Shown piece by piece: positions 23,089 through 30,955 of a DNA stretch of 64,000 nt. Within the stretch, counting starts at the first letter, position 1. Every line of letters begins with the position of its first letter. Source of the DNA: CAZLRH01 sp964562015 (GTDB lineage Bacteria > Verrucomicrobiota > Verrucomicrobiia > Opitutales > JABDGR01); contig CAZLRH010000003.1 in NCBI GenBank assembly GCA_964562015.1, positions 1 through 64,000 of the forward strand, read 5' to 3'. The notes under the pieces were generated by a model. The model made no database searches and had not been told where the DNA came from. It worked only from the letters and a program-made list of their open reading frames with translations. The position numbers and the translations under genes were made by a program.

Positions 23089-23829
23089 TCAACCGGCGCT
23101 CACCACCATTTTTGCGCGTGAGTTTCTTGGCAGGAACCAGGCCGTGAAGGCCAACAGGCAAAACGGCCAGCAGAAGGAAAGCAACGGGCCCACGAAGTGC
23201 GTCACGGAGTTGTCGTTGCTCAAATCATCGATCAGAGAGAGGCCAAAAAAGGATTGGAGGCCGGTGAGCGCTTTTACCCCCAGAATCGCGCCGAGCCCAG
23301 CGAGCACGAAGCGCCAACGTGACGGAAAGAGCTGGGCGGGATCAATGAGCGCGGGTTTTAGCCAGCAGCGCCGAACAGCCCGCCCCGCCATAATAACGGG
23401 TACAACAAGGACGGCCAAATACCAAACATAGATGGAAAATACTGGCGGACCCGGCGCGAAAATATCCGCCGGCTTGAGCTGGAAGACGTCGCAAAGGCCT
23501 AGAATCCAAAAATGCAGAACGCTTTGTCCAAGGCTCGCGCCCAAGCCACCCAGCATGATCCAGAAAAGCCGCTCGCGCCACGCCCGCGACGGCTCCGCTT
23601 TAATAAACTCGGTGGCCAGGGGCGCAGCGGCGCCTAAGCGATGTCGGGCGAGGAGAAAGGCCTCCGGCTCGCTCAGGTTGGGTGCGCGCAATTCCGCGTA
23701 AGACTCGCGCAGGTGTAGTTCCAGTTCGTGAAGATCTTCGGGCGACAAGCCAGGCTGGTCGGCGAGTTCCTCACGCCAGGCAGTGACGGCGGCATTTAAG
23801 TCGAAAGGAGAGGTAGCTGCCCTTTTCAT
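23089..23829 (-). CDS. Permease-prefix-domain membrane protein (shorter copy)
   Basis: 246 residues. The N-terminus (FDLNAAVTAWREELADQPGLSPEDLHELELHLRES ... LARHRLGAAAPLATEFIKAEP, about residues 9-82) is the helical prefix domain found at the start of many PadR-associated ABC-type permeases. Four hydrophobic segments follow, but no MacB/FtsX permease domain. It is the third gene of the padR operon, 34 bases after its longer paralogue, with which it shares the prefix motif W.EEL...PGL...D..ELE.HLRES. The role is unknown. It may be a membrane sensor, or the remnant of a permease. Confidence 0.75.
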   Translation of the reverse strand: MKRAATSPFDLNAAVTAWREELADQPGLSPEDLHELELHLRESYAELRAPNLSEPEAFLLARHRLGAAAPLATEFIKAEPSRAWRERLFWIMLGGLGASLGQSVLHFWILGLCDVFQLKPADIFAPGPPVFSIYVWYLAVLVVPVIMAGRAVRRCWLKPALIDPAQLFPSRWRFVLAGLGAILGVKALTGLQSFFGLSLIDDLSNDNSVTHFVGPLLSFCWPFCLLAFTAWFLPRNSRAKMVVSAG

Positions 23830-23863
23830 AGTGAGATGGGTTCGACGGCAAACAAATGGCGAA

Positions 23864-25042
23864 TCATTGGATCGCTCTTTTGGCTGGGAGACGATGAGTG
23901 TTTGGCGCCAGCAGCAGAATGAGGACGGCTAGGGCAATATAGTGGGTGAGCTGTCTCACGGGATCGCGCTCAGCCGGTGACCAATGCCAAACGGGCAAAT
24001 CTGGCCGATAGAGCATGTGAAAATAGTCTGAATCCATCATGGCCAGATATGCCACCACAGTTGCGACCGCCGTCCGCGACCAACTTCCCGCTACCCACGC
24101 GATAAGGGTCGCCGGACGGTCTCCGGCGAAGGGAGCCATCAGTGCCACCAGACACAAGAAATGACCGGCAGCAAAGATCAAACTCCAGCCCCAAGATGGC
24201 ACCATGGTGTTGGATGCGACGGCCTGATCGAGCCAGTCCAACAGCGAGTCACGCCAGAATAAATCTACATCCTTAACAAAAAAGCTGAAGGCGAGACCAA
24301 ACGTAATCCAGCGAGCCGCCTCTCGCCAGATGGGGAGCGGAGCCACCGTCCTGTGTGCGTGCGACTGACTCATGGGGGCGAGACCACTGACGAACAGCGT
24401 AAAAACCAGCAGAGTCAGCAAGGGAGTTGCATCAAAGGAGTAGAATATAAATTTGTCATAAGCCATCCAATGGCTAAACCCGCGCTGAAATTCTTCGGCA
24501 AGCAGGGGTGGAACAAGGCAGGCCGCGGCCAGGCCCATTTTCCAGCGCGAATTTAGCCGGCTCAGAAGCGCCCGGAGAAATCGGCCACGGCGTGACTGGG
24601 CCAAATAAATGAGCAGCAAAAGGAGTGGAAGCTGGCTCAGTCGAAGCCAGTCTCTCAGAATACTCAGGGCCGAGAAAGTGTGCCCAGGTAGCAGGAGATC
24701 AATTAAGTTGACGATCGCATTGGTCAACGGGTTGGAGGCGGCCGCCCAAGCCGACCAGAAAAATACCCCCAGCACCATCCACCAGAGCCGCAGCCGCCAG
24801 ACTTTGCCGGGCTCGGCATGGAAAAACTCAGTGGCGATGGCCTGCGGCTCACCGAGTCGTTGGGAGGCGAGCGCAAACGCGGCCGAGGCGTCAAGACCTT
24901 GCTGTTGAAAATCAACCACGCTCTCGCGCAGGTGGCCTTCCAATTCCTGGGCGTCGGCCGGGGCGAGGCCCGGTCGCTGCAAAAGTTCCTCGCGCCAGGC
25001 GGCGATGGCCTGGGTCAGATCGAAACGGGGCGGAGTTTCCAT
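23864..25042 (-). CDS. Permease-prefix-domain multi-spanning membrane protein
   Basis: 392 residues from METPPRFDL (ATG 25042); a longer frame exists but its added 40 residues look non-coding and overlap padR. The prefix domain (FDLTQAIAAWREELLQRPGLAPADAQELEGHLRES ... LASQRLGEPQAIATEFFHAEP) is followed by about eight hydrophobic helices with no known transporter motif. The start lies 28 bases inside the padR 3' end, so the genes are translationally coupled. PadR regulators beside prefix-domain proteins are common in Acidobacteriota and Verrucomicrobiota. Its partner downstream is a shorter version of the same protein. Confidence 0.75.
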   Translation of the reverse strand: METPPRFDLTQAIAAWREELLQRPGLAPADAQELEGHLRESVVDFQQQGLDASAAFALASQRLGEPQAIATEFFHAEPGKVWRLRLWWMVLGVFFWSAWAAASNPLTNAIVNLIDLLLPGHTFSALSILRDWLRLSQLPLLLLLIYLAQSRRGRFLRALLSRLNSRWKMGLAAACLVPPLLAEEFQRGFSHWMAYDKFIFYSFDATPLLTLLVFTLFVSGLAPMSQSHAHRTVAPLPIWREAARWITFGLAFSFFVKDVDLFWRDSLLDWLDQAVASNTMVPSWGWSLIFAAGHFLCLVALMAPFAGDRPATLIAWVAGSWSRTAVATVVAYLAMMDSDYFHMLYRPDLPVWHWSPAERDPVRQLTHYIALAVLILLLAPNTHRLPAKRAIQ

Positions 25043-25353
25043 AAGCGGCACAGGGTGTTGTGGACGGTGAGCCATTGCGCCTTTTCCGTTTTCAGCGCGC
25101 GGCCTCCGTCGCGGGTTAAAGTGTAGTAGCGGCGTTCCCGGCCGTTTTCCTCCTGCCGCCATTCGGAGGCGATGAGCCCCTCGCCTTCGAGGCGGCGCAG
25201 CACGGGGTAAAGCATCCCGTCAGCCCACTCGATTTTTTCCTCGGAGAGTTCGCGCACGCGCCGGGTGATGGCGTAGCCGTAGCTTTCACCCACCTCGAGA
25301 ATGGACAAAATCAGCGGGCGGGCCGAGGCGGCGACGAGGTCTTTGGCGAGCAT
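25015..25353 (-). CDS. PadR family transcriptional regulator
   Basis: 112 residues from ATG 25353. The start is chosen because the promoter places the transcription start at or next to this ATG, and the upstream TTG would lie in the -35 box. The winged helix domain is typical of PadR: LILSILEVGESYGYAITRRV, then GMLYPVLRRLEGEGLIASEW, then RRYYTLTRDGGRAL. The C-terminal dimerisation helix is short, as in the PadR-s1 class. It leads an operon with two prefix-domain membrane proteins. A perfect 19-base palindrome within its own promoter spacer makes autorepression very likely. Confidence 0.92.
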   Translation of the reverse strand: MLAKDLVAASARPLILSILEVGESYGYAITRRVRELSEEKIEWADGMLYPVLRRLEGEGLIASEWRQEENGRERRYYTLTRDGGRALKTEKAQWLTVHNTLCRLWKLRPVSI

Positions 25354-25360
25354 GACCCGC

Positions 25361-25389
25361 ACTGTACGTAGAAGTTCTACGTATGTCAA
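25361..25389 (-). promoter_or_regulatory. padR promoter with operator palindrome in the spacer
   Basis: Read on the minus strand, TTGACA (25389-25384) and TACAGT (25366-25361) are exactly 17 bases apart. The spacer is filled by the perfect 9-1-9 palindrome tacgtagaacttctacgta (25383-25365). A transcript starting about 7 bases after the -10 begins at the padR ATG (25353), so the mRNA would be leaderless. A dimeric regulator bound here would block RNA polymerase directly. Confidence 0.8.
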
Positions 25390-25433
25390 GCGCGGTCCGA
25401 CAAAATATTTTTAATCCGGGCCGCGTACGGGAA

Positions 25434-26477
25434 TCACCCTTTGGCGGCGGCGCGCCGCAGGCGGTCGTTGATGGCGGGGCCGAGGCCTTCCGGTGGGGCG
25501 GTTTCGCACCAGATCTGGGCATAGCTGCCGGCGTCCAGCTTCCGCAGCAAATCGTAAAGCGTGCGCGCGGCTTCGGCGAGGTCGCCGTTTTCACTCAACC
25601 AAAAGGCTTCGGTATTGGGCGGCGGCACGTCACCCGCTGGCGGGCGGCGCAGGCGAATCCAGGCGGCGCGTTTGCCGAGGGGCGGAGGCGAGGGCGCCGC
25701 GCCCGGGTCGAGGAGGGCAAAAGGAGTCTTCGGGCTGTAATGGCGGGGCAACATCCCTGGCGCGAGCAGGCCGGGCGAACTTCCGGAAACGGGTGTGGGA
25801 ATTGTACTGGATGAGGGTTGCGTCGTGGCCGGACCGAGGAGCACCGGCTGGCCCAAAACCTTTTCCAACATTTCCGCCGTAATCGGACCGGGCCGGAGCA
25901 GGCGTGGCGGCGCGGCGGGGTCGCTCACGTCCACGATGGTGCTTTCGAGGCCGTGTTCGCACGGGCCGCCATCCACAATCCACGGGGCGCGGTCGCCGAG
26001 GGAATCGCGGACATGCTGGGCGCGCGTGGGGCTGATGTAACCAAAGGGATTGGCGCTCGGGGCGGCCAGCGGCAGTTTGCACGCGGCGAGGATGGTGCGC
26101 ATCAACGGGTGCGCGGGCACGCGCAGGGCGACGGTGGCGCGGCCGGCGGTCACCAGGCGGGGCACGACCATTTTCTTTGTGACGACGAGCGTCAACGGCC
26201 CCGGCCAAAAGGCTTCGGCGAGCTTCAGCGCGAGCGGCGGAAAATGCGCGAGCGCTTTCAGGGCGTTTAAATCGAAGCCGTGCACGATGAGCGGGTCGAG
26301 CATGGGCCGGCCCTTGATGGCGAAAATCTTTTGCACCGCGGCCTCATCGAGCGCGTGGGCGGCCAGCCCGTAAACGGTCTCCGTGGGCAGGGCGACGACT
26401 TTGCCCGAGCGCAGCAGGGAGGCCACGCGCACCACGTCGGCGGGCGCGTCGGTGAGGAAAGGGGGTAGGACGGCCAT
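25434..26477 (-). CDS. L-threonylcarbamoyladenylate synthase (Sua5/YwlC type)
   Basis: 347 residues from MAVLPPFLT (ATG 26477); an in-frame ATG eight codons upstream is less likely. The YrdC domain is clear: GKVVALPTETVYGLAAHALD, IFAIKGRPMLDPLIVH, FWPGPLTLV, VALRVPAHPL and PSANPFGYISPT. The C-terminal Sua5 domain includes LLAPGMLPRHYSPKTPFALL. The enzyme makes threonylcarbamoyl-AMP from Thr, bicarbonate and ATP for the t6A37 modification of ANN-decoding tRNAs. It lies divergent from padR with no shared regulation visible. Confidence 0.94.
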   Translation of the reverse strand: MAVLPPFLTDAPADVVRVASLLRSGKVVALPTETVYGLAAHALDEAAVQKIFAIKGRPMLDPLIVHGFDLNALKALAHFPPLALKLAEAFWPGPLTLVVTKKMVVPRLVTAGRATVALRVPAHPLMRTILAACKLPLAAPSANPFGYISPTRAQHVRDSLGDRAPWIVDGGPCEHGLESTIVDVSDPAAPPRLLRPGPITAEMLEKVLGQPVLLGPATTQPSSSTIPTPVSGSSPGLLAPGMLPRHYSPKTPFALLDPGAAPSPPPLGKRAAWIRLRRPPAGDVPPPNTEAFWLSENGDLAEAARTLYDLLRKLDAGSYAQIWCETAPPEGLGPAINDRLRRAAAKG

Positions 26478-26659
26478 GAGGCCTTCAACGTTGAACATCA
26501 CGCTTCAAACATTCAATGCCCAACATCGGCCGGGCCTGGCGACTGCGCAGGGGCAAGGAGAAGCGAATCCCCATTATCGCAAAAACGCAAAATTCCATCC
26601 AGCCCTCGGCCAGGTTGGTGAACCTTAACTAAACCAGCCGAGGCACACGGCCTCTCTCC

Positions 26660-26854
26660 TTACTTCATCAACAGCAGACTGCGGGCGCGCTTGATGGTCT
26701 TGCTGATGTGGCGCTGCTCGTGCGCGGTCAGGTGGGTGATGCGGCGCGGGAGGATTTTGCCCGTGTCGGTGACGTGGCGCGTGAGGGCCTCAACGTCGAG
26801 AAAAGTGTACTCGCCCGGCGTTTTAGTTTGCGGCTTGGCAGCAGGAGTGTCCAT
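26660..26854 (-). CDS. rpsR: 30S ribosomal protein S18
   Basis: 64 residues. EYTFLDVEALTRHVTDTGKILPRRITHLTAHEQRHISKTIKRAR contains the S18 core: the YTDxEALxxFxxxxGKIxPRR pattern, then TGL...Q.....I.RAR in its family form. The protein binds S6 on the platform of the 30S subunit. At 64 residues it is slightly short but complete. It is separate from rpsF and rplI, which often flank it. About 182 bases without a gene lie between it and the Sua5 gene. Confidence 0.93.
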   Translation of the reverse strand: MDTPAAKPQTKTPGEYTFLDVEALTRHVTDTGKILPRRITHLTAHEQRHISKTIKRARSLLLMK

Positions 26855-26939
26855 GGAAGCAGGAAAGGGTGTGGAAAACCGCTTAGAAAAGCGGATTGGG
26901 CGGGCGGGCGCAAGCGGAAAGTGCGGCCCGCCGGGTGGG

Positions 26940-27299
26940 TCAACTTTGGGCCAGCAGGCGGGCGGTGATCAGTTCGCGCAGAGCGGGTTCGAGGGATTGG
27001 CTCCGGGCTTCAAAGAGTTGGCGGATCTCGGCCCACGGCGTGGGCCCTTGCGGGGTGAGAATGGGGGTGCGGTTGTGCAAGGGGTCGTCCGTGCCGGTGT
27101 CCACCCGGCTGTGGGTGAAGCCGGATTCCGTGCGCCAAGTAAGCGCGTTTTCGTGGTGCTTGCTGGGGTAGCAAAGCTGAAAACCGGTGACGGCGCCGGC
27201 GCCGTCGTGCCAGACGATGAGGTCGAGGAGGTCATCCTGAAACCAGCGGCGGTGGCTGGGACCATGTTCCTGGCGGACATCGGGAAATTCCGCGAGCAT
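26940..27299 (-). CDS. Hypothetical protein downstream of the LpxR-like gene
   Basis: 119 residues, starting MLAEFPDVRQEHGPSHRRWFQD. It contains LLDLIVWHDGAGAVTGFQLCY and a C-terminal helix (PWAEIRQLFEARSQSLEPALRELITARLL). The DLIVW-GFQLCYD segment is common to a small uncharacterised family in which a Trp/Phe-rich strand pair precedes an acidic helix. There is no signal peptide and no membrane segment. The start is 3 bases after the LpxR-like stop, so it is cotranscribed. Function unknown. Confidence 0.65.
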   Translation of the reverse strand: MLAEFPDVRQEHGPSHRRWFQDDLLDLIVWHDGAGAVTGFQLCYPSKHHENALTWRTESGFTHSRVDTGTDDPLHNRTPILTPQGPTPWAEIRQLFEARSQSLEPALRELITARLLAQS

Positions 27300-27302
27300 G
27301 AC

Positions 27303-28454
27303 CTAAAACCGGCAACCGAGGGAAAGGATGCCGCGCCATTGGGGTGCGACTTGAGATTGGAATGTCTTGGTCTCGTAAACAGCGATGAACGACGAGTAGA
27401 GATTGCCCCATTGCAGCACGAGGCCGCTATAGGCTTCGGCGACGACGGGCTCCTTGTTGACCGAGGGGCTGCGGGCGAAGGTATTGCCGTCGAGCGTGAT
27501 ATCGCGGGCCACGGCGCGATCGTCCACGCCGAGGCAGACGTAGGCGGACAGCGACGAAAGATCCCAGCCAAAGGTCGGCGCTGCGGCGCCGGGGGCAAGA
27601 TAGGATTGCGTGTCGACGCTCCCGAGGCGCGGGCGCGCGGGGCCGAAATCGCGCGGAAGATTAAATCCCACGCGTGTCATGATGCCGCCTTGAATATAAT
27701 CCCAGCCGTTACCTGCCGTGGCCAAGGCATGCACTGTCACATCGTAATCGATGGGCCCGTGGTTCGGGGTCTCGACGTTGCTCAAGGGCGCCGGCAGACG
27801 CCAGTCCTGGCGGTAGGTGAGTTGCAGCACCGGCTCGTTCTTAAGCTGGTAGCCCCAGCCGCGCGGGTGAGTGACATTGATGGTGTCGTGCCAGGAGGTT
27901 TGCAGGGCTTCGGCGCCGGATTCCGGGCCCACCCAGCCGAGGTTCAGTTCCAGGACCGCGCGACGCATGGCGGTTTGACGCACGGCGTCGATACCGAGGC
28001 CGACCCAGCCGGCCCACGGCCGGTCATTCGGGTTGGGCGGCACGCGCGAGATATTCGACGGCGTGTACATGTTTTGCTGGGCGTAAATCGACGAGGAGAC
28101 GGACGATGAGGCATCGTGCAGAAAATTGATGTCGTCGAACAATGAGCCGGCGAATTTCGGAATCGCAGGCACGCCATCCCAGGTGGCGTAGTTGGGGCTC
28201 GAATAGGCCAGGCGCAGGACATTGGTCAAATCGCGGTCAGTGCCGAAATAGGTGTCGTTTTCATCCGACACCACCCAGAGACCGTCGGGAAAGGCGCGCG
28301 CCGGGGTTGACGACGTCGTCGTGGCGGGAGCAGCGGCGGCAGTGGCGGCCGCAGGAGTTGGCGTAGCGGTCTGGGCCGCGGCGGACGAGGCCACCAGCGC
28401 GGCCAAGACGAGTGCAAATAACGAATGAAAACGATTCGGCGCAAGTGAGTGCAT
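27303..28454 (-). CDS. LpxR-like outer membrane protein (lipid A deacylase family, DUF2219)
   Basis: 383 residues with a signal peptide (FHSLFALVLAALVASSAAAQ) and an Ala/Thr/Pro linker. The DUF2219 signature is seen in SDENDTYFGTDRDLTNVLRLAYSS (compare DNDxxxGTDRxYTNGxR of the family), RPWAGWVGLGIDA, LELNLGWVGPESGAEALQT and GWGYQLKNEPVLQLTYRQ. These beta-barrel proteins include LpxR, which removes the 3'-acyloxyacyl group of lipid A. The catalytic Asn and Glu equivalents appear present, but the His/Ser pair cannot be assigned from sequence alone. The final residue is Phe after a strand, as in outer membrane barrels. Confidence 0.82.
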   Translation of the reverse strand: MHSLAPNRFHSLFALVLAALVASSAAAQTATPTPAAATAAAAPATTTSSTPARAFPDGLWVVSDENDTYFGTDRDLTNVLRLAYSSPNYATWDGVPAIPKFAGSLFDDINFLHDASSSVSSSIYAQQNMYTPSNISRVPPNPNDRPWAGWVGLGIDAVRQTAMRRAVLELNLGWVGPESGAEALQTSWHDTINVTHPRGWGYQLKNEPVLQLTYRQDWRLPAPLSNVETPNHGPIDYDVTVHALATAGNGWDYIQGGIMTRVGFNLPRDFGPARPRLGSVDTQSYLAPGAAAPTFGWDLSSLSAYVCLGVDDRAVARDITLDGNTFARSPSVNKEPVVAEAYSGLVLQWGNLYSSFIAVYETKTFQSQVAPQWRGILSLGCRF

Positions 28455-28570
28455 GGGAGGAATTTAGGAAGTGTGTAGGACTGAGCAATCCCTAAGGGAG
28501 CGCCGCTAGGCGATTCACCCAATTAACCCGCAAAGGATACCCCGGCAAGGCCTATTCGGTGGTGAAAGAG

Positions 28571-28675
28571 TTGACGAAAGGCGAAATTTTTGCCATTTTG
28601 AGCCCCTTGCCTAAGGGGGCAGGTTACTTGGATTCATTTAAACAAGCCGGTCGCGTGCAGCACCGGCTTATTTTA
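28571..28675 (+). promoter_or_regulatory. Possible promoter, hairpins and terminator upstream of the HicB-like gene
   Basis: TTGACG (28571-28576) with a weak CATTTT 17 bases on could be a promoter. A hairpin (gcccctt with aagggggc, 28602-28620) and a terminator-like stem (aagccggt 28644-28651 with accggctt 28662-28669, then attttat) follow, ahead of the ATG at 28702. The element could end a small RNA of about 70 bases or attenuate the downstream gene. No known riboswitch pattern was recognised. Confidence 0.35.
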
Positions 28676-28701
28676 TCGGCGCCCGCCGCTCAAAAAATCT
28701 T

Positions 28702-28896
28702 ATGGAACTTACCTTTGAAGTGATTCACGAAACCGAAGGCAGCTTTGTGGCCGCGTGCTACAGCGAGAATATATACACGGAGGGCCTGTCGCTCGAGGAA
28801 TTGCACGACAACATCGTCTCGGCCATCGATGTCAAATTCAAGGGCCGGACCAAGCCGGAGCCCTCGGCGGTGCGGCTGATGGTATTTCGGGAATAA
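28702..28896 (+). CDS. HicB-like small protein without HicA
   Basis: 64 residues: MELTFEVIHETEGSFVAACYSENIYTEGLSLEELHDNIVSAI. This resembles the HicB partial RNase H fold (a V.E..GGYVA.C.E..I.TQG.T.EEL..NI..A pattern) but lacks a DNA-binding domain, as expected for the short solitary form. No HicA-type toxin is adjacent. Such proteins are widespread orphans whose role is unclear. A terminator-like hairpin lies 30 bases upstream. Confidence 0.7.
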   Translation: MELTFEVIHETEGSFVAACYSENIYTEGLSLEELHDNIVSAIDVKFKGRTKPEPSAVRLMVFRE

Positions 28897-28931
28897 GAGG
28901 CGGAACTGCGTTGGGCTAATGGGCCGGGTTT

Positions 28932-29384
28932 TTACCGATTCTGGACAGTGGAGTTGTCCCCGTTGAAGAACCCGATCACGGATTTATTGTTGTACTTTTC
29001 GAACTTAATCGAGGTGCTGTGCCGGTTATTGACCTGAACGGACAAAGTGCCCACTGCGGCGGGACTGGACGAGGAAAAGCTGCCGCCCGGCGAGCGCAGC
29101 ACGGCAAAAATCACCTGGCTGGTTTGCATGGGAAAGAGGACCACCACTTTGGCCTTGGGGCCGCGCACGATGCGCAGGCGCAGGCCCGAACTCACCGTTT
29201 GGTTGTCCTGATCGAACAGCACCAAGTAGAGATGCAGGACGGTCTTCTGGGCCACGCTGGCCGGACTGGCATAGGTGAAGCGGGCGAGGATGGCCGAGGG
29301 CGCGGCCCTGAGCGGGGTAGTCGAGCCCAACACACAAGCCGCCAGCAGGGCCAGGGCGACGGTACTTAGTTTAATAAATTTCAT
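28932..29384 (-). CDS. Small secreted protein
   Basis: 150 residues with a signal peptide (MKFIKLSTVALALLAACVLGS...PLRA). The mature part is rich in Ser, Val and Asn and looks all-beta: ILARFTYASPASVAQKTVLHLYLVLFDQDNQ, then LRLRIVRGPKAKVVVLF, then VNNRHSTSIKFEKYNN. No known domain. A second secreted protein of similar layout lies 49 bases upstream on the same strand. The two share an FTY[AT][ST]P start to the mature region and a final V.N...SI.F segment, which suggests distant paralogues. Confidence 0.6.
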   Translation of the reverse strand: MKFIKLSTVALALLAACVLGSTTPLRAAPSAILARFTYASPASVAQKTVLHLYLVLFDQDNQTVSSGLRLRIVRGPKAKVVVLFPMQTSQVIFAVLRSPGGSFSSSSPAAVGTLSVQVNNRHSTSIKFEKYNNKSVIGFFNGDNSTVQNR

Positions 29385-29433
29385 AAATTTTCCTGAGTTG
29401 TTTTTGAATCGCGCTGGCTGGGCCTACCGCAGG

Positions 29434-29871
29434 TTAAAAGATAAAACTCGCAGCCATTGGGCCGCTCAAAAGGCCGTCCGAGGGGTCGATGACCATGAAA
29501 ACGCTGTTTGGCGCGTGGTTATCCACCTTGATCGTGACTTCGCCCGGCCCGGGATTGGGCAAAAAGGTCGGGTAGGGCAGGTGCTGCCCGCGAAAGGGTG
29601 CCACATAGATATTCAAAAAATACGGCCGAAAGATGTTAAGGCCATCATCGTGAATGGTCACGGTGACGGTTTGCTTGTAGCCCACGACATGGACTTCGCC
29701 CTTGACCTTGCCATCCCGGGTGACGCCAAAGCGGACGGGCTGGCTTTTGTAGAACAAAATGGTGGGCGGGGTCGTGTAAGTGAAAACGAGGGTGCGGGCT
29801 TCGAGCCTTCCCGCCAGCAGCGGCACGGCGATAAACAGGCACAGAAGCAGATAGCGGATATTGTTTTTCAT
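29434..29871 (-). CDS. Small secreted protein, possible paralogue of its neighbour
   Basis: 145 residues from MKNNIRYLLLCLFIAVPLLAG, which is a clear signal peptide; a longer frame upstream lacks support. The mature part starts TLVFTYTTPPTILFYKSQPVRF and continues with strands such as VHVVGYKQTVTVTI and EVTIKVDNHAPNSVFMVIDP. The predicted fold is beta-sandwich-like. It is encoded ahead of the 150-residue secreted protein on the same strand and probably cotranscribed with it. Function unknown. Confidence 0.6.
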   Translation of the reverse strand: MKNNIRYLLLCLFIAVPLLAGRLEARTLVFTYTTPPTILFYKSQPVRFGVTRDGKVKGEVHVVGYKQTVTVTIHDDGLNIFRPYFLNIYVAPFRGQHLPYPTFLPNPGPGEVTIKVDNHAPNSVFMVIDPSDGLLSGPMAASFIF

Positions 29872-30062
29872 GAGCGGTGGCGGGGATACTGGTAGTATAT
29901 CGCGTTTAAGCGACAACAATTCTGCGGAGAGATATTTGCAGCCTGCTGCCAACACGCGTAATCCTTGTCAACCGATGGCGCTTCCACCTTTCAGTGGAGG
30001 GAAAACAACTGATTCCCCTGACTCAACGAGGAGGCCCAAACCCCCCAAGTGCGGCAACGGGA

Positions 30063-30899
30063 TTATTTGCCTTTGGCATTTAACTGGGCGCTTTCCGCCA
30101 GAATCTTCATCAAGTCGGGCACGGGCTGCTTGCGGTGGCCGCTGGGCAGGCGTTCAAAGTACGGATCGACTTTTTGTTCAAGCGCGAAGGGTCCCTCCGG
30201 CAGGTCTTCCTCGTCCTCGTCTTCCAAGTCCTCATACGGATCAACGTGGTCGAACGCATGGGAGGCCCGGCGTGTCTCCGGGAAAAGCAGCAACGGGGCA
30301 TTTTCGACGCCGCCGTCCTTGACCAGCGCGATGTGGCACGGGTAATGCCGTGCGCCGAGGAGCTTGCGGAAATCCTGCATCCACACATGCGCCGCCGGCG
30401 TGCGGCGATTCAGCAGCACGCAATCGGCAAAGTGCGCACAGGCTTCGTACCAGCGGGCCACGAAAGGCTGGTCGGCCGCGAGCGAGCAATGCACGAGGAG
30501 CAGGACACGCGTCAGTTCCCAGCCGTGTTCGCGCAGCCAGGTGGGGAAAGCTTCAAGTTGGTCAATCGGCGAGCTCAACGCATCGGCGAGAAAGAATACG
30601 GCATCGGCGTCCGCGCCCGCGTCAGGAGCGGCGTGAAACGAGCCTTCGGTGTAGGTGCCGAGCGGGACGGTGAAGCCGGGCGGGGCGACGACCCGCACGC
30701 CGGGCGTAAACGTGTAGGGGATGAAAGTCACGCCAGGGTGGGCAGCCAGGGCGACGGCTGCCTCCGTAGAGGGATCCACTTCCGGCGCATGGAAGACGGC
30801 GACCGTTTTGGCGTCGGGCAAACCGCCGTCAATGAGGTCGAGCAAAACTTCCCGGCGACCGGAGCCGGGCAGCCCGAGGACGAAATACACCGGTGGCAT
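30063..30899 (-). CDS. Hypothetical P-loop-like protein lacking the Walker lysine
   Basis: 278 residues from MPPVYFVLGLPGSGRREVL (ATG 30899). The glycine-rich loop GLPGSGRR resembles GxxGxGK[ST], but the Lys-Thr/Ser is Arg-Arg. FPTWLREHGWELTRVLLLVHC, CVLLNRRTPAAHVWMQDFRK and LLGARHYPCHIALVK recall CobW/GTPase-type strand-helix units (the NRR position compares with NKxD). The C-terminal 80 residues are acidic (DPYEDLEDEDEEDLPEGPFALEQKVDPYFERLP). It lies upstream of the sigma factor gene's 3' end on the same strand. Enzyme activity cannot be inferred. It may be a nucleotide-binding relic. Confidence 0.6.
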   Translation of the reverse strand: MPPVYFVLGLPGSGRREVLLDLIDGGLPDAKTVAVFHAPEVDPSTEAAVALAAHPGVTFIPYTFTPGVRVVAPPGFTVPLGTYTEGSFHAAPDAGADADAVFFLADALSSPIDQLEAFPTWLREHGWELTRVLLLVHCSLAADQPFVARWYEACAHFADCVLLNRRTPAAHVWMQDFRKLLGARHYPCHIALVKDGGVENAPLLLFPETRRASHAFDHVDPYEDLEDEDEEDLPEGPFALEQKVDPYFERLPSGHRKQPVPDLMKILAESAQLNAKGK

Positions 30900-30955
30900 A
30901 AGCTTATCGCCTACGGAGAAACTCGCGCCAGCGCAAGGCACGAGATGGGCGCCGG

